Shown: positions 1 through 7,968 of the stretch, piece after piece
How positions within the stretch are numbered: the first letter of the stretch is position 1
Layout: each line of letters starts with the position of its first letter
Assembly: GCA_946407725.1 (NCBI GenBank)
Contig: CAMJPM010000013.1
Span: 1-44,980, forward strand
DNA: 44,980 nucleotides
From: an uncultured Lachnospiraceae bacterium
GTDB lineage: Bacteria > Bacillota > Clostridia > Lachnospirales > Lachnospiraceae
Direction: 5' to 3'
Position numbers and translations under genes: made by a program
The notes under the pieces: generated by a model
The model's database searches: none
Told to the model about the DNA's origin: nothing
Seen by the model: only the letters and a program-made list of their open reading frames with translations

Positions 1-1
1 T

Positions 2-853
2 TTAATCAAAAATCATTTTTTGCGAAGGTGCGGTGTGGGGGTTCTGAATAGTTACATTCACGTTAAATACCGATCTCCCGTTATATTCATATTCACCCCC
101 GAAAATAAATTCTCCCTCCGGGGTTTTAGCAAGAAATGTCTTTTTTGTAAATACTTCCGGATGCTGTATCAGCCAGTAGGTTGAGGGACGCAGAGACCGG
201 AGCAGATCAAGCTCTTCTTTTGATGAAGGGTCATTTTCAGCTTTTTTCTCAAGCTCCGATACTTTTTTATTATACAGTTCCTCAGCCTCCGCTTTTATCC
301 CCGTTCTGCCAAAAAGCGTCTTCTCCAGTTCCTCCTGTGACATATCGCTTAGTCCTGCATCTTCTGTATCGAACCTTTCCTCGATTACATGAGACAATAC
401 TACCCCGTTGTTTTCAGCCTTCCATCCGGCGTTCCCAACGAGGGATGACATGTCGGTGAAATCCTCTCCGTCAAAGATATACCGTCCATAGGGGTCATTT
501 TCCTTAAACAGCCTGTTCACATTATCCATATTGTCATCAATATTGGTGCCAACTACAGCACCCTTCAGATGTATCTTTAAGAGAAGGGACGTCTGCATGG
601 CGAAGTCCGCAGGATGCATGACCAGGAACTCTTTTCCGACTGAATTGACAAAACGCTTCTGCGCGGCGTACACGGAAGAGATGAGACGCATGGACATCTC
701 CTTAAAGGCACTTTCATAATAGGCAACGGCCTCGGGATCCTTTTTGATCTCATCCCATTCTTTGGTTTTCTGAATGGATAAGAGCTCCATCATTTCCTGC
801 ACTTCTTTATCTGTACGCTTATAACCCAGCACAAGTGTAAAAGGAGGTATCAT
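2..853 (-). CDS. Hypothetical protein, 283 aa, possibly 5'-truncated by a frameshift
   Basis: I do not recognise this family. The protein is soluble-looking, with no signal peptide or membrane segment. It has a charged helical stretch around residues 185-215 and a beta-rich C-terminal end. The first available ATG (853) has no convincing ribosome site and the protein begins abruptly with MIPPFTLVLGYK, which reads like an internal beta-strand. The same frame stays open upstream for about 25 codons, ending in HISDDWDR before the ATG, without ATG, GTG or TTG. A 39-residue ORF with a good ribosome site ends in a 4-nt ATGA overlap with this start, so translation is either coupled to it or the two pieces were once one gene. 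The stop codon lies at the extreme left edge, so the C-terminus is complete. Confidence 0.6.
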   Translation of the reverse strand: MIPPFTLVLGYKRTDKEVQEMMELLSIQKTKEWDEIKKDPEAVAYYESAFKEMSMRLISSVYAAQKRFVNSVGKEFLVMHPADFAMQTSLLLKIHLKGAVVGTNIDDNMDNVNRLFKENDPYGRYIFDGEDFTDMSSLVGNAGWKAENNGVVLSHVIEERFDTEDAGLSDMSQEELEKTLFGRTGIKAEAEELYNKKVSELEKKAENDPSSKEELDLLRSLRPSTYWLIQHPEVFTKKTFLAKTPEGEFIFGGEYEYNGRSVFNVNVTIQNPHTAPSQKMIFD

Positions 854-969
854 ACGATCCCAGTCATCCGAGATATGTATTCCTGAAAGATATCCGGTGT
901 GATCCTGCCTGCGATCCTTGTTAATTCATCAAGCGTAAAATCGAATACTTCTTCAACGGGGCTGTTCAT
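850..969 (-). CDS. 39-aa ORF, likely the 5' end of the next gene or a coupling peptide
   Basis: ATG at 969 follows an AAAGGAG ribosome site 12 nt upstream. The product starts MNSPVEEVFDFTLDEL and ends ISRMTGIV. It is short, acidic and probably helical. Its TGA overlaps the ATG of the 283-aa gene (ATGA). Because the following gene lacks its own ribosome site and its frame is open upstream with protein-like sequence, a single-base indel within this ORF would fuse the two into one protein of about 320 residues. Alternatively it is a real small peptide driving coupled translation. The sequence alone does not decide. Confidence 0.45.
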   Translation of the reverse strand: MNSPVEEVFDFTLDELTRIAGRITPDIFQEYISRMTGIV

Positions 970-1003
970 GAATGATATCTGCTCCTTTCATAAATACTAT
1001 GAT

Positions 1004-1041
1004 GGGTAGGACAAAAGTCCTTTCGTCCTTTTATCCTACCC
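1004..1041 (-). terminator. Strong hairpin between the broken lipoprotein gene and the next gene
   Basis: The 8-bp arms GGGTAGGA (1004-1011) and TCCTACCC (1034-1041) pair perfectly. After one mismatch the stem continues with AAAAG/CTTTT. It lies about 40 nt after the stop of the upstream gene and 35 nt before the next start. The minus-strand transcript has no clear U-run after it, so it may be a factor-assisted terminator or an mRNA-stabilising hairpin. Confidence 0.5.
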
Positions 1042-1081
1042 TGACGCCCACGGATTACTCCGCTGCTTTACAACTCATAAA

Positions 1082-2183
1082 TTACTGTTTATATGACTTT
1101 TGTCCTTTGAAGCTCCCGCTGAACAGGATCAGCTTATTATCCGTATCCAGGGTATAGAATGATTTCTTAACCTTTATGCCGTCAACCTTCAGTCCCGAAG
1201 CCTTATCGCTGTCCTCATTGATCTTCTTAAATGTGGTGTTCTCTTCAGTTGCCAGGACAGGCAGTATGGTAAAGCTGAAGATCCTCTTCTTGAATTCGGC
1301 ATTCTCAGCCTTATAGGCCTTCTTAAAGCTGATCTTTATCTTTCCTCTAAGCTCTCCGGCGTCCTTATTATTCTTGTACTTAACCTTGAAATCCTTCTTC
1401 GGGGTAAGCTCGGTCTTTGCGCCGGTGGTCTTGTCTATGGCCGTGATCTTCACTTCCGGTGTCTGCTTCTTGCCGTTAAATGCCACATTGCTCTTATAGG
1501 TGATGTTGTAATTATTGAGGGTACCCTCCACGTTTTGGGATACCGTGATGTCATTTTCCTCGGAGTCGTCCTCATGAAGATCTCCGAAAGCCTTGATGGA
1601 GAAGTTATCGAAGACCATCCCTGTAAATTCGTTATCAATCTTCTCCATATCCTCCCCGGCCTTCTCTTCACGGTAGGATTCCTTTGATCCCCAGTCGGTC
1701 CAGCCTTCCTTTCCGATAGTTCCATCTTTGGTATAATAATAGCTCTGTCCGGGATCAACGATCGCTGTAGCATAAAATGGCAACCCAACCGCCTCGGCTG
1801 ATTCTTTTCCCGCCATTGTATGCGCGCACATCACATATTCCGAATGTGTTAACGATTCCTTCCCCGGTTTCAGCCTGGGCATAAACTGCCTGCTCTTCTT
1901 CCGTAAACTTGGTATCCGCCACGGCAGCCTCTTCTGTTCCCGCTTCCTCTGTTCCAGGCTCTTCCGTTTTCGCTTCTTCTGCTGCGGCATCTTCCGCTGC
2001 TGCCTCTTCCGCCGGTGCTGCAGCCGGGGCTTCCTTCTCTTAGGAACCGCTTCCCGGAGCTTCAGCTGCCGCTTCAGATGGCGCTGCCGCATTCCCCTGT
2101 GTGTTTCCTGCCGCACATCCCGAGAAAGCCAGTACAACTGCAAGCTGTGCCGCCAGGATGCTGTTCATCATTCTTCTCTTCAT
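1082..2183 (-). pseudogene. Interrupted lipoprotein gene (in-frame TAA plus frameshift)
   Basis: Translation starts at ATG 2183 behind GGGAGGGA. The N-terminus MKRRMMNSILAAQLAVVLAF is followed by SGCAAGN, a type II signal peptide with lipobox Cys. An Ala/Glu-rich linker runs into an in-frame TAA at 2040-2042. Past this stop the same frame continues with matching composition (EKEAPAAAPAEEAAAED, then FTEEEQAVYAQAETGEGIV, then DVRAYNGGK). At a GGGAAAA run near 1804-1811 sense coding shifts by one base into the frame that continues ESAEAVGLPFYATAIVDPG to the true stop at 1082. The C-terminal part resembles the Ig-like/YDG-type repeats of clostridial surface proteins (KDFKVKYKNNKDAG). Only two lesions in about 365 codons suggest recent inactivation or sequence error. 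The anchored outer-face protein would be about 365 residues. Confidence 0.75.
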
Positions 2184-2443
2184 GCATTCCCTCCCTTTGC
2201 CTGATATAGTAATATTTTCATGCATCTGAATTTTTAGCCCGATGCTATATTTAACCCTTATCCATACAAAATAATCGCCATAAAAAAGCATGATGCCATT
2301 TTTCTGACGATTATCATGAACTATCTGAATAATATACAATTATAATGCTTGCTTGCTTAAGCGTAGAGAAGTTCTTTATAGCTGTCGACCCATTTACCTC
2401 TGTTTTTCTTCTAATTACGTGATAACAAGCGTATTTGCTTATA

Positions 2444-2474
2444 ATTATAACATGCCTACCCATGGACACGTCAA
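2444..2474 (-). promoter_or_regulatory. Probable sigma-A promoter of the lipoprotein gene
   Basis: Minus-strand TTGACG (2469-2474) and a perfect TATAAT (2444-2449) are separated by 19 bp, slightly long. The promoter would read toward the lipoprotein start at 2183 and give a leader of about 250 nt. Confidence 0.45.
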
Positions 2475-2502
2475 TTAACGCACTGTCACCCCCTCAGTCA
2501 GG

Positions 2503-2523
2503 AAGTCAGTGGGGACGGTTCTT
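2503..2523 (+). repeat. Left inverted repeat of the AAA-ATPase cassette
   Basis: The 21-bp sequence begins AAGTCAGT and continues GGGGACGGTTCTT. It matches the right-hand copy (4144-4164, minus strand) at 20 of 21 positions. It lies 8 bp beyond the stop codon of the enclosed gene. The GGGGACGGTTCTT core resembles, from memory, REP-like repeats found beside Y1-transposase genes in Firmicutes. Confidence 0.75.
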
Positions 2524-2530
2524 ATTGGCT

Positions 2531-4108
2531 TTATACCTCGAATCTCGCTATCCTGCACTCGTGGGTTTTGTCCTTCTCGTCATAGTTCACACCCACGAAG
2601 AGAAGGCCTCCCTTGTAATCCTTAAGGGAATCAAAGTACCTCTTTTCCTTTATCTGGTCTATTGCGCTTTCCGCGCATTTGTTGTGCTTAAGCTCTATTA
2701 TCATCGCCGGGATGTCCGGCACAAAGGGGATGAACACCACATCAGCAAAGCCCTTGCCAGTAGTCATTTCTTTGATAATCGTATATTTATTTAAGGCATA
2801 GATATACGCAAGATAAATGGCACTCTGAAGGGCATCCTCATTATTATAGCTTCTGTTACTTGTCACATGGATATGGCTCTCATCCAAAGCAGACGCCACT
2901 GCAGCTTCATCACCCTTTAGCGTGGCATCAAGGAGCTCTCTTGAAGCTTTAATGATCCTGTCTGTTACTTCATAGTCTTCACCCATTACCGCCACAGCGT
3001 TTGCCCATTCTTTCCTTATCTCAAGATTGGGTATCCTGCAGCTCTCGTCATCTTCATTGTAGGCCAGATAACCGATATGGATAAGATATGTGAGAGCGTC
3101 ATCAAGGGTCGCAAAGGAGTCCATGGTATTAAGATACTGTGATACATTGACCGGAACATTCTCCCCGGCGAGCATTCGTATAACTGCATCCTTTGTTCCC
3201 CTGAAATTCGCCTCTATCCGGTCATTTATCACCCGATAGGAGGAGGTCTTTCCCCAGAAATTGGAGTATTTTTTATTTATCATGCTCTTTACAACGGATT
3301 CCGGATTATAAATCTCATATCCGTTTTGGTAATACCCGTCATACCATCGCCGGCACTCTTCATAATCCATGCCCCATTCCCCACAGAGAGCCTTTACTTC
3401 CTCAGGGATAAAGCCCACATATTCAGTAAGCTCTTTGGAATCCAGAATAGTGTATTCCTCAAAATTATTGAGCTTTGACTGAATTTTATCCCGGACTATG
3501 GGAAGTATTCCGGTAAGATACGCAAGGGATATGGCAGGCCGCAGGGTATCACTCTTAAATAGACCGTTAAGAAAGCTTAAATACTCATCAAACAGAGCCT
3601 GTGGCACCTGCTCCCGTACCAGAACATCATATTCATCGATAAGGATGATAAAGGTTTCCCCTGTTTCTGCGTGTATCTTTTGCATACACTTTGCAACGGA
3701 GTCGTTTCGCGAAAACTTAATATCCGGAAACTGAACTGTCATCTCTGCCTTGATTTCCCTTTTCAGCTCCTTTAATACATTTTTTTTATTCTCCGTATTC
3801 TGGTATTCGCTGTTAAGGTCAATCTTTATGACATTGTACCTGTTGAGTTTTTCCTCATAACTCTTATCTTTTGAGATCTTAAGATCCTTAAAAAGCTCAC
3901 GGGAATCACAGCCCTTTGAATAATATGCAGCTATCATGTTCTGTGCTATGGTCTTTCCGAAACGCCTGGGACGGGAAATACAGATATAATTATTGCCTTT
4001 ATCGATAAGACTATTCAGCATCTTAAGCATCATAGTCTTATCAACATAAATATCTCCGGCTAAAGTCCTTCTGAAGTTTTCATTTTTCGGATTTAAGTAT
4101 ATGCCCAT
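2531..4108 (-). CDS. AAA-ATPase-like protein with C-terminal PD-(D/E)XK nuclease-like domain
   Basis: The 525-aa product matches the AAA-ATPase_like (PF09820) plus PDDEXK_9 (PF08011) architecture. The N-terminus has the family signature MGIYLNPKNENFRRTL, then YVDKT and a modified P-loop SRPRRFGKT. The Walker B region reads FIILIDEYDVLV. The C-terminal domain carries GFADVVFIP and AMIIELKHNK, giving the D and E-x-K of a PD-(D/E)XK core. No cellular role is firmly established; such genes are often multicopy and are suspected of mobile-element or defence links. The start at 4108 is chosen because GGAG lies 6 nt upstream; an ATG at 4120 has a poorer site. The gene sits exactly between two 21-bp inverted repeats, which suggests acquisition as a cassette. 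Confidence 0.9.
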   Translation of the reverse strand: MGIYLNPKNENFRRTLAGDIYVDKTMMLKMLNSLIDKGNNYICISRPRRFGKTIAQNMIAAYYSKGCDSRELFKDLKISKDKSYEEKLNRYNVIKIDLNSEYQNTENKKNVLKELKREIKAEMTVQFPDIKFSRNDSVAKCMQKIHAETGETFIILIDEYDVLVREQVPQALFDEYLSFLNGLFKSDTLRPAISLAYLTGILPIVRDKIQSKLNNFEEYTILDSKELTEYVGFIPEEVKALCGEWGMDYEECRRWYDGYYQNGYEIYNPESVVKSMINKKYSNFWGKTSSYRVINDRIEANFRGTKDAVIRMLAGENVPVNVSQYLNTMDSFATLDDALTYLIHIGYLAYNEDDESCRIPNLEIRKEWANAVAVMGEDYEVTDRIIKASRELLDATLKGDEAAVASALDESHIHVTSNRSYNNEDALQSAIYLAYIYALNKYTIIKEMTTGKGFADVVFIPFVPDIPAMIIELKHNKCAESAIDQIKEKRYFDSLKDYKGGLLFVGVNYDEKDKTHECRIARFEV

Positions 4109-4132
4109 GCAAAGCTCCATTCCGCATTACAA

Positions 4133-4167
4133 TATAAGTCAAAAAGAACCGTCCCCGCTGACTTATA
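4133..4167. repeat. Right inverted repeat and hairpin of the AAA-ATPase cassette
   Basis: Positions 4144-4164 are the inverted partner of 2503-2523 (20/21 identical). This copy also forms a hairpin: TATAAGTCA (4133-4141) pairs with TGACTTATA (4159-4167) around a 17-nt loop containing GAACCGTCCCC. The stop codon of the upstream HerA-like gene (4163-4165) lies inside the hairpin arm, so the element abuts or supplies that stop. Confidence 0.75.
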
Positions 4168-5905
4168 ACTTGAACAGCGTGCTTAATATGCCGCGGCCAA
4201 GAGAGGCGCCTAAGTTGCCCCCCAGGGTCTTTCCGAAGGAGCCGAAGCCGGAGCCCATGGACTTGCCCACTTCACGTCCTACCGTTCCGGCCACGGAGTT
4301 GCCCACTGATTTAACCGCCTGCTTCTTTGCCCTTTCATCAGCGGCTTTCTTTTTCTGGGCTTCCTTCTCCGCCTTTTCTATTTCCTTAAGTCTCGCCTTT
4401 TCTTCTGCGGCCTCCTGACGCTGTCTTGCCTTTTCTTCCGCAGCCTGCTGCCTCTGCCTTTCCTTTTCCTCGGCAGCCTCCTGCCTCTGTCTCGCTTTTT
4501 CTTCTGCGGCTTCCTGACGCTGCCTTTCCTTTTCCTCGGCGGCCTCCTGCTTCAGCCTTTCCTTTTCTTCTGCGGCTTCCTGCTTCTTCTTCTCCGCTTC
4601 AGCCTGTTTTTCAAGTCCCATCCTCATAAGGAACTCGTACGCGGAATCGGGATCAAAGCTTTCGGCGTATTTGAAATACAGGGAGGAAGACTTTATCACC
4701 CTGTCCCTTGTGGTATCATCTATGCTGCCGAAGCTGCTCTGGGGCGGGAGAATACTTACCTTCTGCACTGTTTCGGGAACCCCGTCCTCTCCAAGGAATG
4801 AAATAAGCGCTTCCCCGGTTCCCAGGGACATTATGCTCTCGTATGTATCAAAGGCCGGATTTGACCTGAAAGAATCTGCCGCAGCCTTGACCGCCTTCTG
4901 TTCCGCAGGGGTATAGGCGTGAAGCGCATGTTCTATCTTATTTCCAAGCTGGGCCAGAACACCGTCGGGGATATCCCTGGGATTCTGTGTCACGAAATAC
5001 ACACCAACACCCTTGGAGCGGATAAGCTTTACCACCTGTTCGATCTTGTCCATCAGCTCCTTTGAAGCGCCGTCAAATAAAAGATGGGCTTCGTCAAAGA
5101 AGAATACGAGCCTTGGCTTATCCGGATTTCCTATCTCAGGCAGTGTCTCAAATAATTCGCTTAAGAGCCAGAGCAGGAACATGGAATAAAGGGTTCCGTT
5201 ATTTACAAGGCTTTCCGAGCTTAAGATATTCACCATTCCCCGGCCCGAGCTGTCGGTTGCGATGAAATCCGTGATCTTTAACGCGGGCTCACCGAAGAAT
5301 TTATCTCCGCCGTCCAGCTCCAGTGACACAATGGCCCTCATTATGGCACCGGTGGTATTGCTGCTGATATTACCGTAATCCATGGCAAAGGACTTTGCAT
5401 TCTCCTGTACATAGTTGATCATGGCCTTCAGATCCTTTGTATCAACGAGAAGCAGCCCTTCATCATCAGCTATCTTATAGATAATGGACAGAACGTCGCT
5501 CTGAAGGTCGTTAAGCTTCAAAATCCTTGACAAAAGCACCGGCCCCATTTCGGAGATCGTGGTGCGAAGCTGCAGTCCCGACTTTCCGAAAACATCCCAG
5601 AGATTCACCGGATATCCTTTGAAGGCAAAACCCGCTTCCTCAAGGGAAAAGCGCTCTTTTCTTAAGCGCATATCGTCACTGTCGCTTCCGGGAGCGCACA
5701 TCCCCGCTATATCACCCTTTACATCGGAAAGAAATACGGGAACACCCATATCGCTGAAGCTCTCCGAAAGAACCTTCAGCGTCACCGTCTTTCCGGTTCC
5801 GGTGGCTCCCGCTATAAGTCCGTGGCGGTTTGCCATCTTCGGGGACAGACACACTCTTTCCCCTTCAGTATTGTTTCCTATCCAGATCCTTTCTTCTCTT
5901 ACCAT
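4163..5905 (-). CDS. HerA-like ATPase (DUF853/YjgR family) with repeat-rich tail
   Basis: The 580-aa protein is a RecA-fold HerA/FtsK-type ATPase. It has Walker A GATGTGKT at residues 33-40, the VFLSDVKGDIAG motif shortly after, a Walker B region FFFDEAHLLF near 270 and a downstream YFVTQNPRDIPD sensor-like motif. Family members are predicted hexameric DNA or protein translocases of unsettled function. Residues about 435-500 are six copies of an 11-residue unit (QEAAEEKERQR type), a hendecad coiled coil. They are followed by a Lys-rich stretch and a Gly-rich end that is typical of YjgR relatives. AGGGGGA precedes the ATG. The gene follows the CDF-type gene by 31 nt. Its stop lies in the boundary hairpin of the AAA-ATPase cassette, so the native C-terminus could have been altered by that insertion, although LGRGILSTLFKL looks normal. 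Confidence 0.9.
   Translation of the reverse strand: MVREERIWIGNNTEGERVCLSPKMANRHGLIAGATGTGKTVTLKVLSESFSDMGVPVFLSDVKGDIAGMCAPGSDSDDMRLRKERFSLEEAGFAFKGYPVNLWDVFGKSGLQLRTTISEMGPVLLSRILKLNDLQSDVLSIIYKIADDEGLLLVDTKDLKAMINYVQENAKSFAMDYGNISSNTTGAIMRAIVSLELDGGDKFFGEPALKITDFIATDSSGRGMVNILSSESLVNNGTLYSMFLLWLLSELFETLPEIGNPDKPRLVFFFDEAHLLFDGASKELMDKIEQVVKLIRSKGVGVYFVTQNPRDIPDGVLAQLGNKIEHALHAYTPAEQKAVKAAADSFRSNPAFDTYESIMSLGTGEALISFLGEDGVPETVQKVSILPPQSSFGSIDDTTRDRVIKSSSLYFKYAESFDPDSAYEFLMRMGLEKQAEAEKKKQEAAEEKERLKQEAAEEKERQRQEAAEEKARQRQEAAEEKERQRQQAAEEKARQRQEAAEEKARLKEIEKAEKEAQKKKAADERAKKQAVKSVGNSVAGTVGREVGKSMGSGFGSFGKTLGGNLGASLGRGILSTLFKL
4385..4582 (-). repeat. Six tandem 33-bp repeats inside the HerA-like gene
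   Basis: Each unit encodes an 11-residue hendecad (Q-E/Q-A-A-E-E-K-E/A-R-Q/L-R/K). Copies differ mostly at synonymous and E/A positions. The array lies in the linker between the ATPase core and the C-terminal segment, and slippage could change its length. Confidence 0.8.
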
Positions 5906-5936
5906 AATCTTAAGTTCCCCCTATGATCATAATGTA

Positions 5937-6809
5937 TTAATAGATAACTATATTGACCGTACTGTCTTTTATCTCTTCCTTTATTCTTTTCGTTATCATG
6001 TCTGCCGTTTTCTTTACCTCGGAATACTTCATGTCGGGGTCAAAAGCCATATCTATATCGATGTAACTGCTCTCACCGTACACCCGGCTTTTTATCTCAC
6101 CCAGCATATCATAGGAATCGTAGAATTCATTCACCACCTTCAGGATCTTTAGCTGACTGTCCTCCTCTATGGTGACATCCATAAGCTCATACACAGCCTC
6201 CCTGATATGGTGAAGGGTGACGAGTAAAAAGGGAATGGCCATGAGTAAACATACAATCGGCGAAAAATAGACAATCCATTCAGCATGCCTGAAAAGCACT
6301 CCCATAGCCAGGGTCAGAACGGATACGATGTCAAATAATGACTCCTTTTTGGCACTGACCAGTGCCGAGTGAAGCATCTTACTATGATTTATCTTAAACA
6401 GCTGCCATTGCTTCATAAAAATAAAGAAATCTATAAACATGCCTGCAATACTGAGAATGAGGGCAAAGAGCACATATCCCGGTTCTTCCGGATGCCTGAG
6501 GCTCTTTATTGCAAAGATCACGATACAGATCAGTCCTGCCAGTTCAAAGGTCTCGCAGCATAGGGCCGTGATGGCTTCAACCCTTTCGGTGCCGTAATTA
6601 AACTTGAATTTCAGGTTTCTGTCCAGCTTTCTGGCCAGTACCACCAGAATAATCCCGGGTATCAGAAGACTTGCGCTCTCCAGGAACTCCATCCATACCA
6701 CCACGGAACGGCTGGCTCCCGCAGCTATAAAGGAAAGGATAAAATCCGGAAACCTGCACAATACGACCAGCAACGCCACCTTCTGCTGTTCCTTCATCAC
6801 ATTATCCAT
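5937..6809 (-). CDS. Divergent cation diffusion facilitator (CDF) family membrane protein
   Basis: The 290-aa protein has about six transmembrane helices followed by a cytoplasmic domain from about residue 205 (YIDIDMAFDPDMKYSEV) typical of the CDF dimerisation domain. The loop FKFNYGTERVEA matches the CDF signature after helix 2. CDF proteins normally export Zn, Mn, Fe or Co by proton antiport using DxxxD or HxxxD pairs in helices 2 and 5. Here helix 2 reads WMEFLESASLL and helix 5 reads KKESLFDIV, so the usual ligands are largely replaced by Glu, Ser or Leu. Transport or metal choice may therefore differ. AAGGAGG precedes the ATG by 9 nt. It lies 20 nt after the BMP-family lipoprotein gene and is probably co-transcribed. 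Confidence 0.8.
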   Translation of the reverse strand: MDNVMKEQQKVALLVVLCRFPDFILSFIAAGASRSVVVWMEFLESASLLIPGIILVVLARKLDRNLKFKFNYGTERVEAITALCCETFELAGLICIVIFAIKSLRHPEEPGYVLFALILSIAGMFIDFFIFMKQWQLFKINHSKMLHSALVSAKKESLFDIVSVLTLAMGVLFRHAEWIVYFSPIVCLLMAIPFLLVTLHHIREAVYELMDVTIEEDSQLKILKVVNEFYDSYDMLGEIKSRVYGESSYIDIDMAFDPDMKYSEVKKTADMITKRIKEEIKDSTVNIVIY

Positions 6810-6829
6810 GCTGACCGCCCTCCTTTTTA

Positions 6830-7900
6830 CTATAAATCGAGAAACGAAAGGAATGTTCTGTAAGCTTCCCCGTTAGAGGGTACATCTGTTTCATTATAGA
6901 TGATCTCATCCTTTAATGAGAGTACCTTTTCATATATTTCGTCAGAATAATTACTGTGATCCTCCGGTATCTCCAGGGCATATTCGGCGATCCCGTAGTT
7001 TAATGAGGTGCCGCCGATATTGTCGTTCATGCCGTACTGCAGCGAGATATTCGATATCACCACATCCACCTTCTTGACCACGCTGGTAAGGACATTGTCA
7101 GGAGCAAGATATGACTGGTCACAGTCAACTCCGATCACGTATTTTCCCTTCTCCTTCGCGGCTTCTATAACTCCCTCTCCGGCGCCTCCCGCTGCCTGAA
7201 AGATCACGTCGAAACCGTCGTCATACATTTCCTCCGCAGCCTTTTTACCCTTATTTTTATCATCAAAGGAATTCAGAAACTCCACCTGTGTAAGGGTGGT
7301 TCTGCCGTATTCCCTGTCGGCCCTGGCTACCCCTGATAAAAAGCCGTAACGGAAAGGATCAAGAGCCTCTATATCCATTCCGCCGATGTAGCCCACCTTG
7401 CCGCTTTCGGAAACAGCTCCGGCAATATAGCCCGCCAGGAACGACGGCTCCTCTGACCTGAAGGTGGCACAGGTGACGTTTTTCGGGATATCATCGTATT
7501 CATAGTCCACAATGGCAAAATGCCTGTCGGGGTTCTTCTTTGCAGCATCAAGTACCGCATCAGAGAAAGCATAACCCATGCCCCAGCACACATCATAATT
7601 CTGTGAAAGGAGCGTCAGGTCATGAACATACTCCTTTGTTGATGTCTCCTCGATATATCCCACCTTAGCACCTGTATTTTTATTGAGGAATTTAAGCCCC
7701 TCCCAGGCGCTCTGGTTAAAGGATTTGTCTTCCACCCCGCTCTCATCGGTTATCATGCCTACCTTAAGTGAAGCCGTGTCTTCTCCTATGGAAACTATAT
7801 CCTCTTCTTTTTTCCCTTTATCGGAGCATCCGGGTACGTTAAATAGAATTGCAGCAGCAGCTAATACCGCAGCAGCTCTGTACAGTATCTGTTTTTTCAT
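6830..7900 (-). CDS. BMP-family ABC transporter substrate-binding lipoprotein
   Basis: The 356-aa product starts with a lipoprotein signal peptide ending NVPGCSDKG. The mature part matches the Bmp/Med/PnrA family: KVGMITDESGVEDKSFNQSA, then GYAFSDAVLDAAKKNPDRHF, FRSEEPSFLAGYIAG, VGYIGGMD and VIFQAAGGAGEGV. Family members bind nucleosides and feed them to an ABC importer in many Gram-positives, so purine nucleoside uptake is plausible. No cognate permease or ATPase genes are in the window, which leaves it an orphan binding protein here, unless it acts as a sensor. ACAAGGA lies just before the ATG. It follows the REC-GGDEF gene by 68 nt and precedes the CDF gene. Confidence 0.9.
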   Translation of the reverse strand: MKKQILYRAAAVLAAAAILFNVPGCSDKGKKEEDIVSIGEDTASLKVGMITDESGVEDKSFNQSAWEGLKFLNKNTGAKVGYIEETSTKEYVHDLTLLSQNYDVCWGMGYAFSDAVLDAAKKNPDRHFAIVDYEYDDIPKNVTCATFRSEEPSFLAGYIAGAVSESGKVGYIGGMDIEALDPFRYGFLSGVARADREYGRTTLTQVEFLNSFDDKNKGKKAAEEMYDDGFDVIFQAAGGAGEGVIEAAKEKGKYVIGVDCDQSYLAPDNVLTSVVKKVDVVISNISLQYGMNDNIGGTSLNYGIAEYALEIPEDHSNYSDEIYEKVLSLKDEIIYNETDVPSNGEAYRTFLSFLDL

Positions 7901-7968
7901 TCCTTGTAATTTCCTTCGATTATTCTGAGAGCCACACCATTTAAAGATCGCTTCTGAGAGCTCTTCTA

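Larger units (their letters stand above)
2184..2530. other. Intergenic region with promoter and long leader of the lipoprotein gene
   Basis: This stretch holds no convincing gene. It contains the minus-strand promoter at 2444-2474, a leader of roughly 250 nt for the lipoprotein gene with no riboswitch I recognise, and at 2503-2523 the left inverted repeat of the AAA-ATPase cassette. A GCTT triplication at about 2346-2357 is the only other visible repeat. Confidence 0.6.

Noticed and set aside
2184-2443. Possible riboswitch in the long lipoprotein leader
   Set aside because: I looked for familiar cyclic-di-GMP, TPP, purine and T-box cores and found none.
2435-2794. Plus-strand ORF across the left inverted repeat
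   Set aside because: It lies antisense to the end of the AAA-ATPase gene and has no ribosome site.
4385-4582. Regular repeats resembling a CRISPR array
   Set aside because: Units are contiguous 33-bp coding repeats without spacers and are in frame with the HerA-like gene.
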